Part shown: positions 1 to 5,715 of the stretch, piece by piece
How the letters are laid out: the number at the start of each line of letters is the position of its first letter
How positions within the stretch are numbered: position 1 is the stretch's first letter
Assembly: GCA_902783535.1 (NCBI GenBank)
Contig: CACZRJ010000091.1
Location: forward strand, 1 to 13,261
DNA length: 13,261 nt
Direction: 5' to 3'
DNA from: an uncultured Ruminococcus sp.
Lineage (GTDB): Bacteria > Bacillota > Clostridia > Oscillospirales > CAG-382
Program-made: the position numbers and the translations under genes
The notes under the pieces: model-generated
What the model saw: the letters and a program-made list of their open reading frames with translations, nothing else
Told to the model about the DNA's origin: nothing
The model's database searches: none

Positions 1-350
1 CGGAAGGTCTCCGTCAGTTTGCGGAACCGCTCGAACGAGAAGGACGGATAGATCGCGTGATAGAAGTTCGCCATCCGGTTCATGTTCGACTGCGGCAGGA
101 AATACAGTTCGTCCGGGATGTAAAGGATGTTTTTCTTGACGTTCGGGTTTTCGTAGACGGGGGAGCCGTCGAACGTGATGCTTCCGCTCGCGGGTCTGTA
201 GACGCCGCTCAGCAGGCGGAGCAGAGTCGACTTTCCGGCCCCGTTGCTTCCGACCAGCCCGTAGATGCAGCTGTCGGGGATCCGGCAGGTCAGCTTGTCG
301 AGCGCCGTGAAGCTGCCGAATTTCATTGTGACTTGTTCAGCTTGAATCAT
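1..350 (-). CDS. ABC transporter ATP-binding protein, N-terminal part (runs off left edge)
   Basis: This is the ATPase subunit of an ABC transporter, which powers transport by ATP hydrolysis on the cytoplasmic face of a membrane partner. Only about 116 N-terminal residues lie in the window, so the signature motif and Walker B are not visible. Reading the - strand from ATG 350-348 gives MIQAEQVTMKFGSFTALD, then a clear Walker A, GSNGAGKST, at residues 34-42. After it comes IPDELYFLPQ, where the Q-loop region is expected, and NFYHAIYPSFSFERF, which resembles YtrB-like and ABC-2-type ATPases. The start is supported by GGAGG 9 nt upstream. It overlaps the upstream repressor gene's stop as ATGA, so the two are probably translationally coupled. 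The YtrA-type regulator beside it suggests an inducible export or resistance transporter, but the substrate cannot be told. Confidence 0.9.
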   Translation of the reverse strand, partial: MIQAEQVTMKFGSFTALDKLTCRIPDSCIYGLVGSNGAGKSTLLRLLSGVYRPASGSITFDGSPVYENPNVKKNILYIPDELYFLPQSNMNRMANFYHAIYPSFSFERFRKLTETF

Positions 351-733
351 GAGGATTTTCCTCCTTCTGATTGATAGATTTCCCTGATCCAGGAGTGGAC
401 CTCGTCTTCGGCGACGCCGGAGTGGAAGAGTTTCCGGACGGATCCGGCGACGGACTGCTTTTCCTCTTCCCTGATCCGCTCCCTCAGGATCCCGCGCGCG
501 TCTTCGCTGATGAAGTTTCCCTTGCCGGGCACGGATAGGATCAGTCCTTCCCGGATGAGCTCGTTGTAGGCTTTCTGCACGGTATTCGGATTCGCGCGCA
601 GGCCGTTGGAAAGCTCGCGGACCGAATACGCCTGCCCGCCGGGCGGGAGGATGTCCAGGAAGATCTCCTTCCGGATGCCGTCGATGATCTGCTGATAGAT
701 CGGAACGCGGGAATACTCGTCGAGAGTGAACAT
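347..733 (-). CDS. GntR-family transcriptional regulator, YtrA subfamily
   Basis: This 128-residue DNA-binding repressor has a winged helix-turn-helix at residues 5-75 (PIYQQIIDGIRKEI, then SVRELSNGLRANPNTVQKAYNEL, then EGLILSVPGKGNFIS). A short helical tail of about 50 residues follows. The length and the NPNTVQKAYNEL and GKGNF motifs are typical of the YtrA subfamily, which lacks the large effector-binding domain of other GntR proteins and usually controls a linked ABC transporter. I chose ATG 733-731 because homology begins right there (MFTLDEYSRVPIYQQ). AGGAG lies 11 nt upstream, a slightly long spacing. A longer in-frame start at 802 would sit inside the promoter. The stop overlaps the ABC ATPase start by 4 nt. 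Autorepression is likely through the palindrome at 768-792. The inducer is unknown; in studied relatives it is often a cell-envelope antibiotic or stress. Confidence 0.92.
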   Translation of the reverse strand: MFTLDEYSRVPIYQQIIDGIRKEIFLDILPPGGQAYSVRELSNGLRANPNTVQKAYNELIREGLILSVPGKGNFISEDARGILRERIREEEKQSVAGSVRKLFHSGVAEDEVHSWIREIYQSEGGKSS

Positions 734-767
734 GCCGTTTGTTTCTCCTTTCCGCGCGAAAAGCGCA

Positions 768-792
768 AGTGTTCTATTCGTGTTAGTACACT
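768..792. promoter_or_regulatory. Candidate YtrA-type operator of the GntR/ABC operon
   Basis: The inverted repeat AGTGTTCTA-n7-TAGTACACT has half-sites matching at 8 of 9 positions. It overlaps the -10 hexamer (791-796) and the expected transcription start near 784. AGTGTA...TACACT-like palindromes are known operators of YtrA-subfamily regulators, and the linked repressor belongs to that subfamily. Binding here would block RNA polymerase. The assignment is inferred from position and symmetry. Confidence 0.75.
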
Positions 793-819
793 TATACACC
801 ATCTGCCGGCCTCTGTCAA
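791..819 (-). promoter_or_regulatory. Sigma-A-type promoter of the gntR-ABC operon
   Basis: Read on the - strand, a perfect TTGACA (819-814) and TATAAG (796-791) are separated by exactly 17 nt. The start site should fall near 784, leaving a leader of about 50 nt before the gntR ATG. The -10 is covered by the candidate operator. Confidence 0.85.
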
Positions 820-997
820 GTGTTTTTTTACATTTTTCCGTTTCAAGAGTTGTCCATGTCTTCCGGACGGCTTCTTTTTTCGTTCCGGTCCGGCCGGATC
901 CGCCTTCTCTTCCGGGTCTTTGAAGACATGTCTGTAAAACGGGACAAAAAAAGTCCGGAAAAGGAGAGAAAAGTTGTCATATTTTTGAAAAATCCTA
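820..997. other. Intergenic spacer between divergent gntR and mraZ promoters
   Basis: No gene is supported here; short reading frames crossing it have no ribosome binding site or recognisable protein. It contains a 10-bp palindrome AGACATGTCT at 924-933. ATGTCTTC near 854 is the inverse of GAAGACAT at 922-929. No function can be assigned. The spacer separates two strong divergent promoters. Confidence 0.5.
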
Positions 998-1026
998 TTG
1001 ACAGAGGCGAAACTTTTCCATATAAT
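998..1026 (+). promoter_or_regulatory. Consensus promoter of the mraZ-rsmH-ftsL unit
   Basis: A perfect TTGACA (998-1003), a 17-nt spacer and a perfect TATAAT (1021-1026) make this the strongest promoter in the window. Transcription should start near 1033, giving a leader of about 100 nt before the mraZ GTG. So strong a promoter is in keeping with MraZ repressing its own operon. Confidence 0.92.
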
Positions 1027-1028
1027 GA

Positions 1029-1062
1029 AGGAACAGGTGGGACTTTGAGGAAATCAAAGGAA
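1029..1062 (+). promoter_or_regulatory. Candidate MraZ box (10-bp-spaced repeats)
   Basis: Just downstream of the mraZ -10 there are AGGAA at 1029, TGGGA at 1038, AGGAA at 1048 and AGGAA at 1058. The last three start exactly 10 bp apart, that is, 5-bp elements with 5-bp spacers. MraZ of E. coli is known to bind direct TGGGN repeats separated by 5 nt in its own promoter region. Only one copy here is TGGGA and the others are AGGAA, so this is a plausible but imperfect autoregulatory site. Confidence 0.5.
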
Positions 1063-1073
1063 AAAAATCCCAC
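1037..1073 (+). other. Possible hairpin in the mraZ leader RNA
   Basis: Outer arms GTGGGA (1037-1042) and TCCCAC (1068-1073) and inner arms CTTTGA (1043-1048) and TCAAAG (1054-1059) are perfectly complementary and stack directly on the 5' side. The loop is 5 nt, and an 8-nt A-rich bulge lies on the 3' side. The element begins a few nucleotides after the predicted transcription start, so it could protect the 5' end of the mRNA or affect translation. It overlaps the candidate MraZ box, and only one of the two readings may matter. Confidence 0.45.
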
Positions 1074-1136
1074 AAAATTGAAGTTTCGGGGGAAATGTTT
1101 GACATTCCGCGGAAGCAGGAAAGGAGTGACGGAACC

Positions 1137-1553
1137 GTGTTTACAGGGACCTACCGGCATACGGTGGACGCCAAGGGGCGTCTGTTCATTCCCGTCGCCC
1201 TGCGCGAGGAACTCGGACTGAAATTCTTCGTCACCCGCGGGCTTCAGAGATGCCTCCGCCTCTATTCCGTGAAGGAATGGGAGGCGTTCGCGGCGAAGAT
1301 CGCGTCGCTCCCCGAATCCAAGGCGAGAGACGTCCGCCACTATTTCTTCGCGAACGCTTTCGAAACGTCGCTCGACGGGCAGGGAAGGATCACGCTACCT
1401 TCCGAAAGCAGAAAGTTCGCCGGACTGGAAAAGAACGTCGTGCTGGTCGGAGACGACACGCGGCTGGAGATCTGGGACGAGCAGAGCTGGGATGCGCTTG
1501 ACAGCGAAAACTACGACAACATCGTTCCCGTGCTGGAAGAACTCGGGTTCTGA
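1137..1553 (+). CDS. mraZ: Transcriptional regulator MraZ
   Basis: MraZ binds DNA as a multimeric ring and regulates the dcw operon, including its own gene. The 138-residue product has the two AbrB/SpoVT-like halves of the family, each with a DxxGR core: HTVDAKGRLFIP (D10-R14) and SLDGQGRITLP (D80-R84). The length matches the usual 140-150 residues. I chose GTG at 1137 because family members begin at this point (MFTGEYRHT-like; here VFTGTYRHT) and AAGGAG at 1121-1126 is suitably spaced. An ATG at 1095 would add 14 residues unlike the family. The stop overlaps the rsmH start as TGATG. It is the first gene of the cluster, directly behind a consensus promoter. Confidence 0.95.
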   Translation: MFTGTYRHTVDAKGRLFIPVALREELGLKFFVTRGLQRCLRLYSVKEWEAFAAKIASLPESKARDVRHYFFANAFETSLDGQGRITLPSESRKFAGLEKNVVLVGDDTRLEIWDEQSWDALDSENYDNIVPVLEELGF

Positions 1554-2506
1554 TGGAATACAGACATGCGACCGTTCTGCTGCATGAGGCGGTGGAACAA
1601 CTGGTGACGGACCCTGACGGAGTTTATGTCGACTGCACGCTCGGCGGCGCCGGCCACACGGCGCTGCTGCTCTCCTTTCTCTCCGAAAAGGGACGCGTCA
1701 TCGGAATTGACAGGGATGAAGCGGCTGTCCTGAACGCGGAGAGGACGCTGAACGACAGCCGTCTGATCCTCTGCAGAAGCAATTTCAGCGAGATCGACAG
1801 GATCGTCCGGGAGTTTTCCCCGGGCGGCGTGAACGGGATCCTTGCGGATCTCGGCGTCTCCAGCCCGCAGCTGGACGACCCGGAACGCGGATTCTCATAT
1901 TCCTCGGACGCGCGTCTGGACATGCGCATGGACCGCAGCCAGCCCTTTTCCGCCTACGACGTCGTCAACACCTATTCGAAGGACGACCTGACGCGGATCT
2001 TAAGGGACTACGGAGAGGAAAGATTCGCCTCCAGGATCGCGGAACGGATCGTCCGGGCCAGGGAGAACGGTCCCGTCGAGACCACGGCGCAGCTGACGTC
2101 CATCGTCGCGCCGGCCATCCCGAAACAGGACAAGAAGGAAGGGCATCCCTGCAAGCGGACCTTCCAGGCGATCCGGATCGAAGTGAATTCCGAACTGTCG
2201 AGCATCTCCGAACTGGTGGAAAAAGGCATCCCCTGCCTGAAAACGGGCGGGCGGATGGTGATCATCAGTTTTCATTCGCTGGAAGACCGTATCGTCAAGA
2301 ACGCCTTCCATACGGCGGAAAACCCCTGCATCTGCCCGAAGGACTTTCCGGTCTGCGTCTGCGGACGGAAGCCGCTCGTCCGCGTCCTGACGAAAAAACC
2401 CATCCTCCCGTCGGCGGAGGAGATCAGCAGCAACAACCGCTCGCACAGCGCGAAGATGCGCGTCTGCGAGAAAATACCGGAAGAAACCGGAAAGGAGGAC
2501 CGTTGA
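1553..2506 (+). CDS. rsmH: 16S rRNA (cytosine(1402)-N(4))-methyltransferase RsmH
   Basis: RsmH (MraW) methylates N4 of C1402 in 16S rRNA, using S-adenosylmethionine, to tune the ribosomal decoding centre. The 317-residue product starts with the typical HATVLLHEAVEQL. It has the SAM-binding loop DCTLGGAGHT (about residues 28-37) and the acidic GIDRDEAA. The family motifs ADLGVSSPQLDDPERGFSY, GEERFASRIA, KRTFQAIRIEVN and ISFHSLEDRIVK follow in the usual order. A C-terminal cysteine cluster (CICPKDFPVCVCG) and the NNRSHSAKMRV tail are also typical. Its ATG shares a base with the mraZ TGA and has only a weak ribosome binding site, so translation is probably coupled to mraZ. It ends immediately before the next ATG at 2507. 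Confidence 0.97.
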   Translation: MEYRHATVLLHEAVEQLVTDPDGVYVDCTLGGAGHTALLLSFLSEKGRVIGIDRDEAAVLNAERTLNDSRLILCRSNFSEIDRIVREFSPGGVNGILADLGVSSPQLDDPERGFSYSSDARLDMRMDRSQPFSAYDVVNTYSKDDLTRILRDYGEERFASRIAERIVRARENGPVETTAQLTSIVAPAIPKQDKKEGHPCKRTFQAIRIEVNSELSSISELVEKGIPCLKTGGRMVIISFHSLEDRIVKNAFHTAENPCICPKDFPVCVCGRKPLVRVLTKKPILPSAEEISSNNRSHSAKMRVCEKIPEETGKEDR

Positions 2507-2542
2507 ATGGCCATGGACAACCGCATCAGAAGAGAAGACTAA
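2507..2542 (+). pseudogene. 5' fragment of the ftsL-like gene, cut off by an in-frame TAA
   Basis: ATG 2507 follows the rsmH stop with no gap and has the best ribosome binding site of the region (AAAGGAGG 2491-2498, 8 nt spacing). It encodes only MAMDNRIRRED before TAA at 2540-2542. The same frame then continues without another stop through 2543-2593 (PPEFDRNNETVSVSVPE) into the ftsL-like coding sequence. The GC-rich third positions of that stretch look coding. The simplest reading is that this is the true start of the ftsL-like gene and the TAA is a nonsense mutation or base-call error. One-base changes from TAA would give Y, Q, E, K, S or L. A genuine 11-residue leader peptide is the alternative. 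Confidence 0.6.
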
Positions 2543-2593
2543 CCGCCCGAATTCGACCGGAACAATGAAACGGTCTCCGTTTCCGTTCCCGAA

Positions 2594-3094
2594 ATGAAAA
2601 CGAACGCCGTCCGGAGCGGATCGAACGCGAAGCAGCCGCAGAGAAGAGGCAACCCGCAGGCGATCGCCGGCAGGCACGCCGTCCGCCGTCCGCGCTACAT
2701 CAACGTCAAAAAAGAGAAGAAAAGCCCGTTTCCGGTCGCCGTCGTGCTGTTTCTGGCGGTGATCACGGTCCTGTTCATCTTCATCATGATGAACTACGCG
2801 GAGATCGACAAGTACAATTCGACCGTGACGGATCTGCAGAACCAGGTCGCGCAGCTGCAGGAAGAGCAGAAAAAGCTGGACATCCGGCTGGAAAACAAGG
2901 ACAACAGGACCAATTACGAGAAGTACGCTTCCGAAGAACTGGGAATGGTCAAATCCGATTCGCTGAACAAGTACATCATCACATTGAATCCGGAAGACAA
3001 GACGGAGATCATGGAATACGACGACGGAAATGACACCGGTTTCGGCTATCTGCTGTCCGGCCTCGCAGAAGTGCTGCGCGATTTCTTCTCCTGA
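2594..3094 (+). CDS. ftsL: FtsL-like septum formation protein (start disrupted)
   Basis: This is a small bitopic membrane protein expected to join FtsQ/DivIB and a DivIC partner in the complex that activates FtsW-PBP septal synthesis. From ATG 2594 the product is 166 residues: a basic cytoplasmic segment (1-45), one membrane span at about 46-68 (PFPVAVVLFLAVITVLF), and an extracytoplasmic coiled coil at 72-102 with LQNQVAQLQEEQKKL heptads. YASEELGMV follows at 111-119, the conserved end of FtsL/DivIC proteins. FtsL is inferred from its place between rsmH and the PBP gene; sequence alone would also allow DivIC. ATG 2594 is the first possible in-frame start after the TAA at 2540 but has no visible ribosome binding site, so the protein may be poorly made unless the stop is an error or re-initiation occurs. 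A terminator follows the gene. Confidence 0.75.
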   Translation: MKTNAVRSGSNAKQPQRRGNPQAIAGRHAVRRPRYINVKKEKKSPFPVAVVLFLAVITVLFIFIMMNYAEIDKYNSTVTDLQNQVAQLQEEQKKLDIRLENKDNRTNYEKYASEELGMVKSDSLNKYIITLNPEDKTEIMEYDDGNDTGFGYLLSGLAEVLRDFFS

Positions 3095-3118
3095 CGGCGA
3101 AAACAGACACCGAAATAT

Positions 3119-3170
3119 TCCCGCATCCGTCTCGGAAGCTGTTCGAGAGGGCGCGGGATTTTGTTTTCTT
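3119..3170 (+). terminator. Intrinsic terminator closing the mraZ-rsmH-ftsL unit
   Basis: TCCCGC (3119-3124) pairs with GCGGGA (3153-3158), and TCTCG (3130-3134) pairs with CGAGA (3144-3148) inside it. A run TTTTGTTTTCTT follows. It lies 25 nt after the ftsL stop and directly upstream of a new promoter. Confidence 0.8.
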
Positions 3171-3173
3171 CCA

Positions 3174-3202
3174 TTGACGGAAGGGAATATTTGGTATATA
3201 AT
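3174..3202 (+). promoter_or_regulatory. Promoter of the PBP-mraY-ftsW-murG-ftsQ unit
   Basis: TTGACG (3174-3179), a 17-nt spacer and a perfect TATAAT (3197-3202) place transcription start near 3209. That leaves a leader of about 32 nt carrying the strong AAAGGAGGAG site (3226-3235) before the PBP ATG. It follows a terminator, so it probably supplies most transcription of the downstream cell wall genes. Confidence 0.88.
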
Positions 3203-3240
3203 ATACAATGTAGCAATATGATTTGAAAGGAGGAGCGGCG

Positions 3241-5667
3241 ATGGACGGAAATATCAACGGAAACGGCGGAACTGTTTCGCCCGCGCAGGCTTCTCCGAAC
3301 GAAAGAAGTCCGAAAGCGGGATCCGGAAACGAAAAGAAAAACAAGCGTCCGTCGATCTTCAGACGGTTCTGGCGCTGGTTCGTCAAGGGACCCGAAGTCA
3401 AGGCGGCGACGCATAACAGGCGGATCCGCGTCACGCTGGTCGTCATCCTGCTCCTGCTCGCCGGGATCGCCGTCCGGTTCGCGTACCTGCAGATCATCGA
3501 CCCGTACAATTACGCCGACCGCGCGTCCAACCAGTACACCTACCAGACGACGCTGCCCGCCAAGCGCGGGACCATTTTCGCGTCCGACGGCACGACGAAG
3601 CTTGCGTCCAGCGGCATCGCCCTGACCGTGTTCCTCTCTCCGTCCGACATCCAGTCCTACGGAAAGGAAGGGGACGACAAACACGACCCGCCGGGCGAGG
3701 ACAATCAGATCCGGCTGATCTCCGAAGGTCTGGCGTCCTGCCTCGAGGGCGTGACGGAGGAATACATCCGGACACGATACGAAGGGCTCGGCGAGGACAA
3801 GTCGAGATACAAGTACCAGGTCGTCAAGAAGAACATTTCCGAGGACGAGGAAAAGGCCGTCCGCCAGTTCGTTTCCGACAACGGACTTGCGCGGCAGGTC
3901 TGCTTCGAGGAAGTCGGGAAGCGGGTCTATCCCTACGGCACGCTGGCGTCGCAGATGATCGGATTCGTCGGCGCCGAGGGCACCGGCCTGTCCGGCGTGG
4001 AATACCAGTACGACGAAGTGCTCCGCGGCACGAGCGGGCGCGCCGTGCGCGCGAGAGACGCTAATGGGAACGAGCTCGCGTACAACTACGAACTCTACGT
4101 GGAGGCGGAGGACGGTCTGAACGTCGTGACGACGATCGACTGGACCGTGCAGTCCATCGTCGAGAAGTATATCGAACGCACCTATAACGAATTCAAGCCG
4201 ACCGGGCGGGTGTCCTGCCTGGTCATGGACATCAAGACCGGCGAGCTGCTCGCGTCCGGCATCTATCCGGGATACGACCTGAACAATCCGTCCGAGCTGA
4301 CCCCGGAATACGAGAAGAAACTGGAGGCGTTCCAGCCGGCGCCCGATTCGGAGGACCCCGAAACGGACAAAAAGAAAATGGAGTCCCAGCTCATGAACGA
4401 GATGTGGGCGAACACCGTCGCGACGCAGACCTACGAGCCCGGTTCGACCTTCAAGGTCATCACCGCGGCCATCGCGCTGCAGACCGCGTCCATTTCGACG
4501 GAAGAGGAATTCAACTGCGGCAGGTCCATCCACGTCGCCGACCAGACCATCCACTGCTGGGCCAAGGTGGACCACGGCTACCAGAATCTGAAAGATTCGC
4601 TGGTCAACTCCTGCAACCCCGCGCTCGCGCAGATCGGCATGCGGATCGGGACCTCGAATTTCCTGAAATTCTTCGAAGAATTCGGGTATACCGGAAACAG
4701 CGGCTCCGACGTCCTGGGCGAAGTCTCGTCCATCTACTACAAGACGACCGGACAGGAGTTCCACAACGTCGAATTGTCCGTATATTCTTTCGGCCAGACC
4801 TTCAAGGTGACCATGCTGCAGCATCTCGCCGCGCTGTCGTCCATCGCGAACAACGGCTACCTCGTGGTTCCGCACATCGCGAAGTATCTGACCGACGCGA
4901 ACGGGAACATCGTGAAGACCTTCCCGACGGAGACCGTCCGCCAGGTCGTGTCCGAACGGATCTGCAGCCAGATCATGGACATGCTGGTCAATTCCACCAA
5001 GAACGCCTGCGTGAGCGGGTACAACATCGTCGCGAAAACGGGAACGTCCGAGAAGCGGGACACGAAAGAGGAAGACTACGTGTCCTCCTGCGTGGCGTTC
5101 GCGCCTGCGGAGGAGCCGCAGGTGGCGGTGCTCGTGACGGTGGACAATCCGGACATGACGTTCGGCTACTACGGATCCACGGTCGCGGCGCCGTGCGTCG
5201 GGAACATCCTTTCCGAACTGCTGCCGTACCTCGGCATCGCTCCGAATTCCGACAATTCCTTCATCAAGACCGTCCGCGTGCCTGACTGCCGCGGCGAAGA
5301 GATCGAGGAGGCGAAGTCGTCCATCGAGTCGCTCGGACTGAAATGCACGGTCGTGGGCGACGGCGCCACGGTGAACAGCCAGTCGCCGCGCGGCGACTCC
5401 GTCATCACCTACAACGGCTCGGTCTATCTGTATACCGGAGACAAGAAGGCGGAAGACACCGTTTCCGTCCCGAAACTGACCGGCGCGACGCCGGAAGCCG
5501 CGATGAAGTCTTTGCTCGGAAAGGGGCTGAACGTCCGGCTCGAAGGCGTGTTCGGCAACGATACGAAAGGCTGCCGCGTCGGCGCGCAGTCCGTCCCGGA
5601 CGGCCAGAAGGTCGCGCCCGGAACGGTCGTCACTCTGACCTGCCGCTACGAAGCGGTGAACGACTGA
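3241..5667 (+). CDS. ftsI: Class B penicillin-binding protein (FtsI/SpoVD type) with two PASTA domains
   Basis: This is a D,D-transpeptidase that cross-links septal peptidoglycan outside the membrane, as partner of the FtsW glycosyltransferase. The 808-residue product has a cytoplasmic tail of about 60 residues and one membrane span (about 64-86). The PBP dimerisation domain includes AKRGTIFASDG and FVGAEGTGLSGVEYQYD. The transpeptidase domain carries all three catalytic motifs: STFK with Ser402 and Lys405, SCN at 457-459, and KTG at 599-601. Two C-terminal PASTA domains follow (about 678-735 and 741-805), as in PBP2x and PBP2B. ATG 3241 is chosen because the AAAGGAGGAG site lies just before it; an upstream TTG at 3223 would overlap that site. 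Being the only class B PBP in the cluster makes the vegetative division role (FtsI/PbpB) more likely than the sporulation role (SpoVD), but the sequence cannot settle this. Confidence 0.93.
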   Translation: MDGNINGNGGTVSPAQASPNERSPKAGSGNEKKNKRPSIFRRFWRWFVKGPEVKAATHNRRIRVTLVVILLLLAGIAVRFAYLQIIDPYNYADRASNQYTYQTTLPAKRGTIFASDGTTKLASSGIALTVFLSPSDIQSYGKEGDDKHDPPGEDNQIRLISEGLASCLEGVTEEYIRTRYEGLGEDKSRYKYQVVKKNISEDEEKAVRQFVSDNGLARQVCFEEVGKRVYPYGTLASQMIGFVGAEGTGLSGVEYQYDEVLRGTSGRAVRARDANGNELAYNYELYVEAEDGLNVVTTIDWTVQSIVEKYIERTYNEFKPTGRVSCLVMDIKTGELLASGIYPGYDLNNPSELTPEYEKKLEAFQPAPDSEDPETDKKKMESQLMNEMWANTVATQTYEPGSTFKVITAAIALQTASISTEEEFNCGRSIHVADQTIHCWAKVDHGYQNLKDSLVNSCNPALAQIGMRIGTSNFLKFFEEFGYTGNSGSDVLGEVSSIYYKTTGQEFHNVELSVYSFGQTFKVTMLQHLAALSSIANNGYLVVPHIAKYLTDANGNIVKTFPTETVRQVVSERICSQIMDMLVNSTKNACVSGYNIVAKTGTSEKRDTKEEDYVSSCVAFAPAEEPQVAVLVTVDNPDMTFGYYGSTVAAPCVGNILSELLPYLGIAPNSDNSFIKTVRVPDCRGEEIEEAKSSIESLGLKCTVVGDGATVNSQSPRGDSVITYNGSVYLYTGDKKAEDTVSVPKLTGATPEAAMKSLLGKGLNVRLEGVFGNDTKGCRVGAQSVPDGQKVAPGTVVTLTCRYEAVND

Positions 5668-5679
5668 TCATTTGAAAAA

Positions 5680-5702
5680 CCGGACGGCGCAAGCCCGTCC
5701 GG
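5680..5702 (+). other. Hairpin between the PBP gene and mraY
   Basis: CCGGACGG (5680-5687) and CCGTCCGG (5695-5702) form a perfect 8-bp stem with a 7-nt loop, 12 nt after the PBP stop and 13 nt before the mraY ATG. No T-run follows, so it is not a standard terminator. It could mark mRNA processing or stabilise the upstream message, and it sits directly against the mraY ribosome binding site (AGGGGAG, 5705-5711). Confidence 0.6.
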
Positions 5703-5715
5703 ACAGGGGAGAAAC

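Noticed and set aside
734..802. Longer GntR start at 802
   Set aside because: It would place the start codon inside the -10/-35 spacer and upstream of the predicted transcription start near 784, and the extra 23 residues are outside the family.
1095..1136. ATG 1095 as the mraZ start
   Set aside because: The family aligns from GTG 1137 and the AAGGAG site at 1121 serves that codon.
820..1221. 133-codon + strand frame between the divergent promoters
   Set aside because: It crosses the mraZ promoter and leader, has no ribosome binding site, and overlaps mraZ out of frame.
2540..2542. Recoding of TAA as a sense codon
   Set aside because: ftsZ ends in TAA just before a clear terminator, so TAA acts as a normal stop here; no recoding signal is evident.
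2000..3208. 402-codon open frame on the - strand across rsmH and ftsL
   Set aside because: It spans two real + strand genes and a terminator, and its Arg/Asp/Val-rich translation resembles no known protein.
3046..4875. 609-codon open frame on the - strand opposite the PBP gene
   Set aside because: It is a GC-rich shadow of the PBP coding sequence with no recognisable domain, ribosome binding site or promoter; the + strand product has all catalytic motifs.
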